DNA from: Prauserella endophytica
GTDB lineage: Bacteria > Actinomycetota > Actinomycetes > Mycobacteriales > Pseudonocardiaceae
DNA length: 64,000 nucleotides
Direction of reading: 5' to 3'
Assembly (NCBI RefSeq): GCF_005146945.1
Contig: NZ_SWMS01000014.1
Location: 118,665-182,664 of the forward strand
Shown here piece by piece: positions 45,823 through 53,582 of the stretch. The position numbers were made by a program, and so were the translations under genes. A model generated the notes under the pieces. It was given only the letters and a program-made list of their open reading frames with translations. It made no database searches and had not been told where the DNA came from. Positions within the stretch are counted from its first letter, which is position 1; each line of letters opens with the position of its first letter.

Positions 45823-46419
45823 ATGTCGCCACGCCGCATCGGTGTCATGGGTGGAACGTTCGACCCGATACACCACGGGCACCTCGTCGCCGCGAGCGAG
45901 GTCCAGGCCCGGTTCCACCTCGACGAGGTCATCTTCGTGCCCACGGGCCAGCCCTGGCAGAAGGCCGACCGCGTCGTGTCCAAGGCCGAGGACCGCTATC
46001 TCATGACGGTGATCGCCACGGCGTCCAACCCGGTGTTCTCCGTGAGCAGGGTGGACATCGACCGCGGCGGCCAGACGTTCACGATCGACACGCTCAGGGA
46101 CCTGCAGACGGAGTACCCGGACGACGAGCTCTTCTTCATCACCGGTGCCGACGCGCTCGAGCAGATCCTGACCTGGCGGGACGCGGACGAGCTGTTCAAG
46201 TACGCGCACTTCATCGGCGTCACCAGGCCCGGCTATCACCTCGACGACCACCACCTGCCGAGGGGCAAGGTCAGTCTGGTCGAGGTGACGGCCATGGCGA
46301 TCTCCTCGACCGGCTGCCGCGAGCGGGTCCGGGCGGCGGAGCCCGTCTGGTACCTGGTGCCCGACGGTGTCGTGCGCTACATCGACAAGCGGCGCCTATA
46401 CAAAGACCCATCGCCCTGA
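45823..46419 (+). CDS. nadD: Nicotinate-nucleotide adenylyltransferase
   Basis: 198 residues. It converts nicotinate mononucleotide and ATP to deamido-NAD. It has [20 protein letters not shown] with the HxGH motif, VPTGQPWQK and the ISSTxxR signature ([12 protein letters not shown]). The last codons (CTA TAC AAA GAC CCA) use bases unlike the rest of the gene, and an integrase gene lies 50 bases beyond, so the 3' end may be supplied by the attachment site of the inserted element. The usual downstream rsfS is absent. Confidence 0.94.
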   Translation: MSPRRIGVMGGTFDPIHHGHLVAASEVQARFHLDEVIFVPTGQPWQKADRVVSKAEDRYLMTVIATASNPVFSVSRVDIDRGGQTFTIDTLRDLQTEYPDDELFFITGADALEQILTWRDADELFKYAHFIGVTRPGYHLDDHHLPRGKVSLVEVTAMAISSTGCRERVRAAEPVWYLVPDGVVRYIDKRRLYKDPSP

Positions 46420-46468
46420 CCTGCACCGGAGCATCCTGCAACGCCCGCGGGTACGGAACGGGTACGGT
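46390..46468. other. Probable left attachment region of the integrated element
   Basis: It spans the atypical nadD 3' codons and two direct repeats GGGTACGG (46449-46456 and 46460-46467) next to the integrase stop, which look like integrase arm sites. The core cannot be fixed without the right end, which is outside the window. Confidence 0.45.
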
Positions 46469-47677
46469 TCATCCAAGCCCACCCACCTCCTCCCCGCCCT
46501 CAGCGAACGCGTCGTCCACGATGTTCCGGGTGCGTTCCGTCGCCTCCGGCCACTCGTGGATGTACGTGTTCAACGTGGTCGTCGGGGACGCGTGCCCCAA
46601 CGCCAACTGAACCGTCTTCACCGAGGAACCTGAGTGGATCAACAGCGTGGCGAAGTAGTGCCGTAGCCCGTGCAGCCCGAACCCCTCGGGGATCCCATAC
46701 TTGCCGGCGCGCCGCACCGACCGTCGCCACGTGGCACTCCACGTGTTGCGGAAGATCGGGTTCCCTTCCGAGGTCGTGAAGATCAGCCGCGCTTCCCTGC
46801 GGTGCGGCTTGCGAGGGTTCAGGTGGTCTTCCAACTCCACCGTTGCCGGCGGGTACTTCTGCATATGCGCCGCCAGATGGTCGGCCACTGTCTTCGGTAG
46901 CTCCACGTCTCGGCGGGAGGTCTTCGTCTTCGGCTTGCCGATGTGCAGACCCAACTCCCTGCTGCGGCTGACCTGCTGCCTCACGTACACCTCCCGCTTG
47001 AGGAAGTTCACGTGCTCCACCTCGAGGCCGAAGATCTCGGCGGGCCTCAGACCGAGACCCGCAGCGACGTACGGGATGGGTCGGTAGTAGTCCAGCATCT
47101 CATCAGCCAGACTCCGGATCTGGGCGACGGTGGGGATGAACCGGTCCTTGCTCTCCGGGGTGGGGCGTTTGATCCCAGAGCAGGGGTTACGGCCGATGAT
47201 CCGGTCGTCTACGGCATCGGTGAACATCGCCTTCACGTCGACGAACACGACCCCGAACGACGACTCTTCCAACTCCGCGAGGCGCCCTTTCATCCACGCT
47301 CTGATGTGCGAGTTGCGGACAGCGCTCATCGCGAGATCGCCGAGGTCAGGGTACACGTGCAGGCGGAACGCACGCTCGACTCGCTCGGCGGTTGAGGGCC
47401 GGTGGAGCTGCTGGGTGCGCCAAGTCTCGGCGTACTCTCGCACCGTGGTCTTGCCGGCGTCCAGGTCGACGTACACGCCGCGGGAGATGTCGGCCTTGAC
47501 GTTGTTCTCGAATGTCTCGGCGTCGGTCTTCTTGTCGAAATGCTCGTTCACCGGCTTGCCGGTGTTCGGGTCCTCGTAGGTGACGCGCCAGCGCTTGCCC
47601 CGGCCGTGCCGCTTCGAGGGGAGGGGTCTCTTATCGGGGCCGCGCTTCTTCAGGTACCACAGGTCCTGGGGTGCCAT
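46469..47677 (-). CDS. int: Tyrosine-type site-specific integrase
   Basis: 402 residues. An N-terminal arm-binding domain (GKRWRVTYEDPNTGK) is followed by a SAM-like core-binding domain (TVREYAETW). The catalytic set is present: Arg in AAGLGLRPAEIFGL, Lys near PKTKTSRRDVELP, HGLRHYFATLL, and LGHASPTTTLNTYIH with the nucleophile Tyr. It catalyses integration and, with an excisionase, excision. Its ATG overlaps the stop of the membrane-protein gene upstream, so the two are co-translated. It ends at the putative attachment region. Confidence 0.95.
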   Translation of the reverse strand: MAPQDLWYLKKRGPDKRPLPSKRHGRGKRWRVTYEDPNTGKPVNEHFDKKTDAETFENNVKADISRGVYVDLDAGKTTVREYAETWRTQQLHRPSTAERVERAFRLHVYPDLGDLAMSAVRNSHIRAWMKGRLAELEESSFGVVFVDVKAMFTDAVDDRIIGRNPCSGIKRPTPESKDRFIPTVAQIRSLADEMLDYYRPIPYVAAGLGLRPAEIFGLEVEHVNFLKREVYVRQQVSRSRELGLHIGKPKTKTSRRDVELPKTVADHLAAHMQKYPPATVELEDHLNPRKPHRREARLIFTTSEGNPIFRNTWSATWRRSVRRAGKYGIPEGFGLHGLRHYFATLLIHSGSSVKTVQLALGHASPTTTLNTYIHEWPEATERTRNIVDDAFAEGGEEVGGLG

Positions 47678-48051
47678 CAGTTTTCGCCTGCTCTCAGAAC
47701 GCGTTCGGCCTCTGCGGCAACGCTGCTGCTCAGGATCAATCTCTCCAGCCGGTCAAAGCGCGCGATGACAACCTTTTCGCGGCGAACGCAGTTGTAGTGG
47801 TCGGTCAGGGCGATCGCCCTAACGTACTTCTGAATGTGGTGGGCGTGGGCGAGCGCGATCGCTGCTACCCACGTAAGAATCGTGCTAGCCAAGACAAGGT
47901 CGAATGCGACCTTGGGCCACTGGTCAAAGAGTGCACCCCAAGCGGCAAAGCCGGTTAGCGACGTCGCCGCGATCCCGACAGCCATGATCGTGCGAACCCG
48001 CACGGCTGTTACAGATGGCTTGGCGGGTTTGGTGGCGGGCTTGTTGCTCAC
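47677..48051 (-). CDS. Two-helix membrane protein co-translated with the integrase
   Basis: 124 residues: a Lys/Pro-rich N-terminus, then two transmembrane segments (TIMAVGIAATSLTGFAAWG and FDLVLASTILTWVAAIALAHA) and a charged C-terminus. It shares one base with the integrase start. No family was recognised. Lysogeny-expressed membrane proteins in this position are often superinfection-exclusion or immunity proteins; that is inference only. Confidence 0.6.
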   Translation of the reverse strand: MSNKPATKPAKPSVTAVRVRTIMAVGIAATSLTGFAAWGALFDQWPKVAFDLVLASTILTWVAAIALAHAHHIQKYVRAIALTDHYNCVRREKVVIARFDRLERLILSSSVAAEAERVLRAGEN

Positions 48052-48201
48052 GGGGATCCTCCCTGTTCAGATGCATCGCACTCTTGGTGTTCTTGCTCGC
48101 AACTTCGTTGCGTACCTCAAGTGCGTTAACCCGATCGGGGGGTGACTACCCACCTGGAGCAACGGACGTTTCATTTCCATCTCGCCAGATAACGAGTTGG
48201 T

Positions 48202-48729
48202 CTAGTCGGCGTCATGACGCTGCTCGGCACGCGTCCGCCGCCGCTCCTCCTGCTCCCATGCCCGCTCGCGCACGCTCATCACCCAGCGTATCCAGCGATC
48301 ACCGGCCCCTGGCTCCACTTCGTCGTAAGCTTCCGCTTCGCGAAAGAGCTCATCGCGGGTCATGGTCAGGATGCGGTTCACGGCCTCCCGCCCGCGGGGC
48401 TGCTGCGGGGGGTGTTCCTGCTCCAAGGAGGATCGTGCTGTTCCGGTCGGAAGATCGAATGCGTCGTCGATTGCCGCGACAGTCTTCTTCGCCACGGACT
48501 GGCCAGCTTCGATTCGGCGTACCGATCTCACGTCCACGCCCATCCGGTCTGCGAGTTGCCTCTGTGTGATCCTCGCCTTCTGGCGCTCACGGAGGACTAG
48601 ATCGGCCAGTCTGTTCCAGTTCTTACCGTTCGGCACGCCCTCAGCGTGCCGCTTGGGCCTCCTGTTGTCCACTCGTCGCGGGGGTCTTTTAGCACGTAGG
48701 CGGCGCTGCCTGCTGGTGTAGTTCCTCAT
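48202..48729 (-). CDS. C1-like repressor, XRE-family helix-turn-helix
   Basis: 175 residues. The helix-turn-helix is LVLRERQKARITQRQLADRMGVDVRSVRRIEAGQS at about 45-80; a very basic N-terminus precedes it and an acidic C-terminus follows. ATG 48729 is fixed by GGAGGTG upstream. It is divergent from a Cro-like gene, the classical immunity arrangement. About 150 bases between its stop and the membrane gene hold no gene. Confidence 0.75.
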   Translation of the reverse strand: MRNYTSRQRRLRAKRPPRRVDNRRPKRHAEGVPNGKNWNRLADLVLRERQKARITQRQLADRMGVDVRSVRRIEAGQSVAKKTVAAIDDAFDLPTGTARSSLEQEHPPQQPRGREAVNRILTMTRDELFREAEAYDEVEPGAGDRWIRWVMSVRERAWEQEERRRTRAEQRHDAD

Positions 48730-48776
48730 CGGTGGCACCTCCTGCCCTATGCATTGGACCCTATTCAATCCTGTTC

Positions 48777-48846
48777 TGTCAACTGGAGCGCGGTAGCGGA
48801 CAGTAACGGACTTGCTGTCTCTTCGAAACTGTCCTATTCTGTCCGC
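48777..48846. promoter_or_regulatory. Immunity-switch control region
   Basis: On the plus strand TTGCTG (48812-48817), a 17-base spacer and TATTCT (48835-48840) place the start at the ATG 48847, a leaderless cro-like gene. On the minus strand TTGACA (48782-48777) faces the repressor gene. Half-sites GGACAGT (48798-48804) and ACTGTCC (48828-48834), plus more CTGTC copies, are probable operators. Confidence 0.6.
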
Positions 48847-49068
48847 ATGGCAAAGCCCAACGGACCTCACATCCAAGCGGCACGCGAGCGCAAGAAGTGG
48901 TCGCGGCGGGAGCTCGCCACGAAGGTCGGCCGCTCCTACGAGTGGGTGTTCAACCTCGAGAAAGAGCACAAGAACACCCCCAGGGAGAAGCTCTACCTCC
49001 TCGCCGACGTGCTCGATGTGCCCATCACATACATCGAGCGAGCCGATGAGTTGCGGGAGCCGGCGTGA
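48847..49068 (+). CDS. Cro-like XRE-family DNA-binding protein
   Basis: 73 residues, almost entirely one helix-turn-helix domain (HIQAARERKKWSRRELATKVG, then SYEWVFNLEKEHKNTPREKLYLLADVLDV). The first gene of the rightward operon, from a leaderless promoter. It probably opposes the divergent repressor. Confidence 0.8.
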   Translation: MAKPNGPHIQAARERKKWSRRELATKVGRSYEWVFNLEKEHKNTPREKLYLLADVLDVPITYIERADELREPA

Positions 49069-49169
49069 GCAAGAAGGAGCCCACCTGGCCGGCGCCCACC
49101 AAGGGGCCCGAGCCGCCGCGGCCGGTTCCGCCGCCGAGGCCGACCAAGTCTCCGAAGAAGGTGCAGTGA
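49065..49169 (+). CDS. 34-residue proline-rich phage peptide
   Basis: GTG 49065 overlaps the previous stop as GTGA. The product starts MSKKEPTWPAPTKG and is rich in Pro and Lys. Function unknown; the coupling suggests it is translated. Confidence 0.5.
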   Translation: MSKKEPTWPAPTKGPEPPRPVPPPRPTKSPKKVQ

Positions 49170-49170
49170 C

Positions 49171-49356
49171 ATGGCCGAGCGGCTGCTCACCGTCACCGAT
49201 CTCGCCGAGTTGCTCAGTGTCTCCAAGGACACCGTCTATTGGCTCAACAAGCGGGGCAAAGGCCCCAAGCGGGTCCGGGTTGGTCGCGAAGTCCGGTACC
49301 GCCCTGCGGACGTCGAGGCGTGGCTGAAGAAGAACACGGTCGAACCCGCTGCCTGA
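49171..49356 (+). CDS. Excisionase-like MerR-type (HTH_17) protein
   Basis: 61 residues: LLTVTDLAELLSVSKDTVYW, then RVGREVRYRPADVEAWL, the complete HTH_17 fold. Such small proteins act as recombination directionality factors or regulators in actinophages. It starts 1 base after the previous stop. Confidence 0.85.
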   Translation: MAERLLTVTDLAELLSVSKDTVYWLNKRGKGPKRVRVGREVRYRPADVEAWLKKNTVEPAA

Positions 49357-49360
49357 TCTT

Positions 49361-49419
49361 CCCCGCCCGGTGTTGTTGAGCCATCCCGAGCAGCCCCAGA
49401 GCTCCAACACCGGGCGGGG
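49361..49419 (+). terminator. Stem-loop after the excisionase-like gene
   Basis: Perfect 15-bp arms CCCCGCCCGGTGTTG (49361-49375) and its complement (49405-49419) with a 29-base loop. It probably limits early transcription before the antirepressor. Confidence 0.65.
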
Positions 49420-49451
49420 CGCCCAAACCAAGATCATACCTAGGAGCAGCA

Positions 49452-50189
49452 ATGAGCGAGCTGGATCTCTTCGCCACAGCGGGAGACGGACTGGACTCCT
49501 CGCACTTCGGGCTCACCGATGACGGTCGGGCCTACGTTGTCGCGGGCGCACTGGCGAAGGCGCTGCAGCACTCCAACTCGAGGAAGATGCTGCAGATCCT
49601 CGACGATGACGAGAAGGGTGTAACCGAGTGTTCCACCCCTGGCGGGAAGCAGGCCGTCAACGTCATCTACGAGGAAGGCATCTGGCGGCTGATCTTCCGC
49701 AGCAACCTGCCGTCCGCCCGGACGCTGACGAAGCACGTGACTGCGATCCTGCGCCAGCTTCGTGAGACCGGTGTCGTGGACACCCGCGACAAGCCGATGA
49801 GCGAACTTGAGATGGCCCGCAAGTACGTGGCCGCGCTCGAGCGGATTGAGCAGATCGAGCCCGCGGCGAAGTCGTGGGAGCAGCTGTCCGAAGCCGCTGG
49901 TGACTACTCGCTGCGTGAGGCGGCGCAGATCTTGGACCGGGATCCGGAGATCAAGACGGGTCAGAACCGGCTCATGAAGTACCTGAAGCACATCGGGAGG
50001 GTCGACAAGTCCGGGCGGCCGTACCAGGACCAGGTGGACCTGGAGCGGATCACTGTCCGGACGCGTGACTACTTCAACACGGGGACCCAGCAGCAGGAGT
50101 TGACGACCCAGATCCGGATCACGGTGAAGGGCTTGCACGAGTTGCACAAACGAATGGGCGGGACGGGGCCTTTGCTCGTCGTCGCCTGA
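49452..50189 (+). CDS. Phage antirepressor, Bro-N and KilAC-like domains
   Basis: 245 residues. The N-terminal Bro-N half has DDGRAYVVAGALAKAL, KMLQILDDDEKGV and SRTL-type SNLPSARTLTKHV. The C-terminal half is KilAC (ANT)-like: SLREAAQILDRDPEIKTGQNRL, GRPYQDQVD. Such proteins relieve lysogenic repression. GAGCAGC lies 7 bases before the ATG. Confidence 0.88.
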   Translation: MSELDLFATAGDGLDSSHFGLTDDGRAYVVAGALAKALQHSNSRKMLQILDDDEKGVTECSTPGGKQAVNVIYEEGIWRLIFRSNLPSARTLTKHVTAILRQLRETGVVDTRDKPMSELEMARKYVAALERIEQIEPAAKSWEQLSEAAGDYSLREAAQILDRDPEIKTGQNRLMKYLKHIGRVDKSGRPYQDQVDLERITVRTRDYFNTGTQQQELTTQIRITVKGLHELHKRMGGTGPLLVVA

Positions 50190-50263
50190 TATGGGCGGCG
50201 GGCCGGTGCCGCAAACACCGACCCGCCTAGCCACCGGCACCACTTGGGAATGGAGAGAGTCCG

Positions 50264-50596
50264 GTGACCAGAGAAAACGATACCGAGCGCGTCAAGATCA
50301 CGCTCCACAACAAGGACCAGGTGTGGGCCGTGGACCTTCTCCGGGAGAAGGGCTGGCCTTGGGAGAGAGGCGCCGATGGTCGTCACCGCAAGAAGGAGCT
50401 CGGGAGCAGCGGGGAGTCAGTCACATGGACGCTCACCTTGGCGTCCGCTGAGGACGACACACTCGAGCTGTACCAGAAGCTCCCGATCGACCCGGAGCCT
50501 CACCGTCACCGCCGGCCGTCCTGGGTACGGCGCGCGGCCGCCGCGATCCGGGGGTGGATGCCCTCGCTTCACCTCCCCGAGGCGGTGACGGCATGA
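50264..50596 (+). CDS. Hypothetical phage protein
   Basis: 110 residues, charged, with a basic C-terminal amphipathic stretch (SWVRRAAAAIRGWMPSLHL). GTG 50264 follows GGAGAGAG. It overlaps the next gene by ATGA. Not recognised. Confidence 0.6.
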   Translation: MTRENDTERVKITLHNKDQVWAVDLLREKGWPWERGADGRHRKKELGSSGESVTWTLTLASAEDDTLELYQKLPIDPEPHRHRRPSWVRRAAAAIRGWMPSLHLPEAVTA

Positions 50597-50808
50597 GGCA
50601 CACCTACAGGCCCGGCGATGTCATCCGCATCGAGGCGATCCACATTGAGGAGGGCATCGACTTCCACGGATGTGAATGCACCGTGGGCACCTGTCTCTAT
50701 GGGCGGGATGTCACCGACCTGATCCTCACGGAGCACAAGACCGGGTTGACGCTGCTGGCCACTTCGGACGAAGTGAGCTTCGTGCGGAATGGGTCGGTGT
50801 GGTCATGA
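50593..50808 (+). CDS. Hypothetical phage protein, small beta-rich
   Basis: 71 residues. The pattern PGDVIRIEAIHIEE and TGLTLLATSDEVSFVR suggests a small beta-barrel. Two cysteines lie in GCECTVGTC. ATGA overlaps on both sides. Not recognised. Confidence 0.6.
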   Translation: MRHTYRPGDVIRIEAIHIEEGIDFHGCECTVGTCLYGRDVTDLILTEHKTGLTLLATSDEVSFVRNGSVWS

Positions 50809-50915
50809 AGACGCTGCGTCGTACCGCCCTCGCGGTGGTTGTCGTGTTCTGCGCCGCGTGTATCGGTCTCAGCCTGTTCGCTTTGGGGTTCCACACGTGG
50901 CTGGTGATCCCATGA
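50805..50915 (+). CDS. 36-residue single-helix membrane peptide
   Basis: MKTLRRTALAVVVVFCAACI is one basic end plus one transmembrane helix. It starts and ends with 4-base overlaps, which supports translation despite its size. Confidence 0.55.
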   Translation: MKTLRRTALAVVVVFCAACIGLSLFALGFHTWLVIP

Positions 50916-51073
50916 ACAGCCGGGAGAAGGTGCTGTCTCTGCTGGAGCAGGCAGCCGCGCTTCTTGAGGAAGCACACAAGGAAGCCACGCAGCTGGAGTC
51001 GGGGAAAGCCATCACGGACTACCTCCAGACGAAGCGGGATCTCAGTAACTACCGCCACGACTTTGAGGAGTGA
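50912..51073 (+). CDS. 53-residue helical phage protein
   Basis: SREKVLSLLEQAAALLEEA forms an amphipathic helix. ATGA overlap with the preceding gene. Not recognised. Confidence 0.55.
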   Translation: MNSREKVLSLLEQAAALLEEAHKEATQLESGKAITDYLQTKRDLSNYRHDFEE

Positions 51074-51076
51074 GTG

Positions 51077-51226
51077 ATGGGCATCTTCGGTTCTTTCGAG
51101 AAGGCGAACAAGACGATCGAGAAGGCGCAGCGGGAGATCGATGAGATGCGCCGGGAAAGGGCCAGGGAGCAGGACGAGTTGGCGAGGCGCCGCCAGGAGA
51201 AGCAGCAGAAGGGTGGCCGGAGATGA
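51077..51226 (+). CDS. 49-residue coiled-coil phage protein
   Basis: MGIFGSFEKANKTIEKAQRE begins a nearly uninterrupted charged helix (DEMRRERAREQDELARRRQE). ATG is 4 bases after the previous stop; ATGA overlap follows. Not recognised. Confidence 0.55.
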   Translation: MGIFGSFEKANKTIEKAQREIDEMRRERAREQDELARRRQEKQQKGGRR

Positions 51227-51426
51227 GTCGCCTGCAGATCCAGGCCTGGGTGTACGCGTACGGACGCCACGACCAGGCTGCCCGGCCCCACGAGGGGATC
51301 GTGCCTTCCGCTGTGTTCGCGGCAGCCGTGGAGGAGCGCAACGCCACTATCGCTGAGTTCCCCGAGATCTACCGGGAGCTGGCGCAGAGGCGTGGCGCCG
51401 CGCAGTGCGCTGGGGGTGCAGCGTGA
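51223..51426 (+). CDS. Hypothetical phage protein
   Basis: 67 residues (SRLQIQAWVYAYGRHDQAAR). 4-base overlaps on both sides. Not recognised. Confidence 0.55.
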   Translation: MSRLQIQAWVYAYGRHDQAARPHEGIVPSAVFAAAVEERNATIAEFPEIYRELAQRRGAAQCAGGAA

Positions 51427-51647
51427 AGACAGTGCAGACCTACAAGTGCGCTGGCGAGGCTGGGCGTCCTGAGGCTTATGCGCTGGTGCAGCGGGATCAG
51501 TCGAATCGGCATCACGTGGCGATTCGTATCCCGCCGTACATGTTGTCGGCGCAGGAAGCGCACATGTTCGCCGACCACATCGCGATGATCATCCGTTCCG
51601 CTTCGCACAAGTGCGCGGCCCTCAACCAGCCGGCGGTGCCCCGATGA
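51423..51647 (+). CDS. Hypothetical phage protein
   Basis: 74 residues, GTG start with GTGA overlap; RHHVAIRIPPYMLSAQEAHM. Not recognised. Confidence 0.55.
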   Translation: MKTVQTYKCAGEAGRPEAYALVQRDQSNRHHVAIRIPPYMLSAQEAHMFADHIAMIIRSASHKCAALNQPAVPR

Positions 51648-51832
51648 ACCTCTTCTTCCGCCTCGTGGGGTGGGCGCTTCGCCGCATCGAGGCCATGCAC
51701 GAAGGCGGCCAGTGCAAGGCGATCAGCGCATGGTCCGACGGGGTCATCACGGAATGCCAGCTCACCTCGGGGCATTCGGGGCCTCACAAGGACGACCGGA
51801 AGCACGTGCTCAACCCGGGGAGGGACTTCTGA
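51644..51832 (+). CDS. Hypothetical phage protein
   Basis: 62 residues with FFRLVGWALRRIEAMHEG and a Cys/His-containing ITECQLTSGHSGPHKDD motif that may bind zinc. ATGA overlap upstream, TGATG junction downstream. Confidence 0.55.
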   Translation: MNLFFRLVGWALRRIEAMHEGGQCKAISAWSDGVITECQLTSGHSGPHKDDRKHVLNPGRDF

Positions 51833-52065
51833 TGGAGCACATCTCCCCCGAGGACGCTCAGAAGATCACCCACGGCATCATGTTCGGCTCCGAGCAAAGT
51901 CCGACACCGTGTGAACTGGACCCCTCCGTCACTGACGTGTTCCTCGGGATTGACCCCGTACTGAGGCGCCTCTTCGGGTTCGTGCCACTGCATGTGCGCG
52001 AGCTGATCGCTCGCGAGACCGTCCGGCACGTGGTGGAGTTCCGCGCCGAAAGAGGTGGGTCATGA
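51832..52065 (+). CDS. Hypothetical phage protein
   Basis: 77 residues, acidic (EHISPEDAQKITHGIMFGSE). TGATG start-stop junction, ATGA overlap with the next gene. Not recognised. Confidence 0.55.
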   Translation: MEHISPEDAQKITHGIMFGSEQSPTPCELDPSVTDVFLGIDPVLRRLFGFVPLHVRELIARETVRHVVEFRAERGGS

Positions 52066-52304
52066 ACGTCCCCGTTCTGGTCGCGCTCGGTCTGATCGCT
52101 GTTGTCGGATTGGGTGCCCTGGCCATCAAGTCTCAGCGTCTCGCCGAGCAGGTGGACGACTCCCACGTCGGGTTTGACGACTTGCGGGAGGTCATGACCT
52201 CAGATGACGAGGACGTGATCCGGAAGCAGTGGGCCAGTAACAGGTGGTCCGCTGAGGCGGAGCGGTATGTGCGCCAGAACCCGAGACACAGGGAGGCGTC
52301 ATGA
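52062..52304 (+). CDS. Single-pass membrane phage protein
   Basis: 80 residues: an N-terminal helix VPVLVALGLIAVVGLGALAI, then an acidic cytosolic tail. ATGA overlaps both sides. Not recognised. Confidence 0.55.
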   Translation: MNVPVLVALGLIAVVGLGALAIKSQRLAEQVDDSHVGFDDLREVMTSDDEDVIRKQWASNRWSAEAERYVRQNPRHREAS

Positions 52305-52414
52305 GCTGGCCCATCGTCGGCATGTTCCTCGGCTGCCTCGCCCTGATCCTCGCCGGACAGCACAACGTGCCCGGCCGTGTCTACCGCTACTTCAAGAGGA
52401 GGAACCGCCAGTGA
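52301..52414 (+). CDS. 37-residue membrane peptide
   Basis: MSWPIVGMFLGCLALILAGQ is a transmembrane helix, followed by a basic tail (YFKRRNRQ). ATGA and GTGA overlaps at its ends. Confidence 0.5.
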   Translation: MSWPIVGMFLGCLALILAGQHNVPGRVYRYFKRRNRQ

Positions 52415-52539
52415 AGCGTGGAACCAGGGTCACTGTTCTGGCGGTGATCCCCCAGCCCGCGGACGAGCTCGTCGAGTTGCTTGATGCGTGGCGGGCCGAC
52501 ATCAACTCCGAACCATTCCCGGAGGCCCTGGATGGCTAA
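52411..52539 (+). CDS. 42-residue phage peptide
   Basis: GTG 52411 in a GTGA overlap; RGTRVTVLAVIPQPADELVE. Eight bases overlap the next gene. Not recognised. Confidence 0.5.
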   Translation: MKRGTRVTVLAVIPQPADELVELLDAWRADINSEPFPEALDG

Positions 52540-52750
52540 CAATGGCCTGGGGGACTGGCTGAACACCCCGGAGCTGTCCCTCTCCTGCCCCCGCTGCGGT
52601 AAGCGCGCGGCGATGGACGTGTTCGAGCACGCGTGCAGGTGGCGCTGCTGCGGGTTCGAGCGCGCCTTGCCCGCCCTGCATGGCGGGCTGGGTTGGCGGG
52701 GTGAGTGCAAGGTCTGCGCTGAACGGCATTCGAAGCAGGTGGCCGCGTGA
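52532..52750 (+). CDS. Small zinc-ribbon-like phage protein
   Basis: 72 residues with CPRCGK, a middle CRWRCCGFE and CKVCAE, enough cysteines for one or two zinc sites. A nucleic-acid-binding role is possible. GTGA overlap at its end. Confidence 0.6.
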   Translation: MANNGLGDWLNTPELSLSCPRCGKRAAMDVFEHACRWRCCGFERALPALHGGLGWRGECKVCAERHSKQVAA

Positions 52751-52932
52751 CCCTGGTCGTCACCACCTATGAGCCTCCGTGCCCCGTGTGTGACGGGGCA
52801 GGCAGGAAGGCCCTGTGGGCAAAGGTGATCCTCCCCGACGAACCCCCAGGGTTGGCGAAGGTCGCCGAGATCCCGTGCCCCGTGTGCACCTCTACCCAAC
52901 CGTTCCAAGAGATCGTGGAGCTACTGAAGTGA
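52747..52932 (+). CDS. Small double-CPxC phage protein
   Basis: 61 residues with CPVCDGAGR and CPVCTST knuckles forming one zinc ribbon. It directly precedes the ERF gene and overlaps it by GTGA. Confidence 0.6.
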   Translation: MTLVVTTYEPPCPVCDGAGRKALWAKVILPDEPPGLAKVAEIPCPVCTSTQPFQEIVELLK

Positions 52933-53582
52933 CCGACAAACCGCCAGTGCACGAGGCCCTGAGTGCCGTCATGGACGACGTGCGCGCCGTGCGGAAGGAC
53001 TCGCGCAACGCCGATCAGGGCTACGTCTTTCGTGGCATCGACTCCGTGGTGAACGCTGTGGGGCCGTCGTTGCGGAAGCACGGTGTGGTGCCGGTGCCCA
53101 TGCTCGAGCACGCCTCCTACCGGGATGTGCAGACCTCCCGCGGCAAGCCATCGCGTGAGGTGACTGTCCAGGTGCGCTACCGGTTCTACGGGCCTGCCGG
53201 CGACTTCATCGACACCGTGGTTCCGGGTGAGGCGATGGATTTCGGGGACAAGGGGACCGCGAAGGCCATGTCCGTGGCGATGCGGATCGCGTTGCTGCAG
53301 GCGCTGGCGCTGCCCACCGACGAGCCGGATGCGGACTCGCAAACCTACGAGCGTGCGGTACCGGTGAACCGCGAGGCCGCCCCGTCCCCGACGAAGGTGT
53401 TGCGGCAGAAGATCAGCGACCTGTCCTCCGAGAAGGGCTGGGACGTCGCTGAGGTGTCGAAGTACTTCGTGGAGCTGTACAAGGTCCCGTCGACGAGCGC
53501 CAGCGAGAAGCAGCTCTCGGAGTTCCTGGACCTGTTAACCGCTGACGGTCTGCCCGTACCGGCTGAGGCAGGTGCGGAGTGA
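52929..53582 (+). CDS. ERF-family single-strand DNA annealing protein
   Basis: 217 residues. ALSAVMDDVRAVRKDSRN, YVFRGIDSVVNAVGPSLRKH, VRYRFYGPAGD and MDFGDKGTAKAMSVAMRIAL are the ERF domain. A variable linker and a small helical C-terminal domain follow. The family anneals complementary strands in phage recombination and circularisation. GTG 52929 overlaps the previous stop. Confidence 0.88.
   Translation: MTDKPPVHEALSAVMDDVRAVRKDSRNADQGYVFRGIDSVVNAVGPSLRKHGVVPVPMLEHASYRDVQTSRGKPSREVTVQVRYRFYGPAGDFIDTVVPGEAMDFGDKGTAKAMSVAMRIALLQALALPTDEPDADSQTYERAVPVNREAAPSPTKVLRQKISDLSSEKGWDVAEVSKYFVELYKVPSTSASEKQLSEFLDLLTADGLPVPAEAGAE

Noticed and set aside
46420..46470. tRNA gene as integration target
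   Set aside because: No cloverleaf or T-loop sequence (GGTTCGAATC-like) was found beside the integrase.
48202..49452. 416-codon minus-strand frame as one repressor gene
   Set aside because: Everything before ATG 48729 overlaps the divergent Cro-like and excisionase-like genes, and a clear ribosome site marks 48729 as the start.
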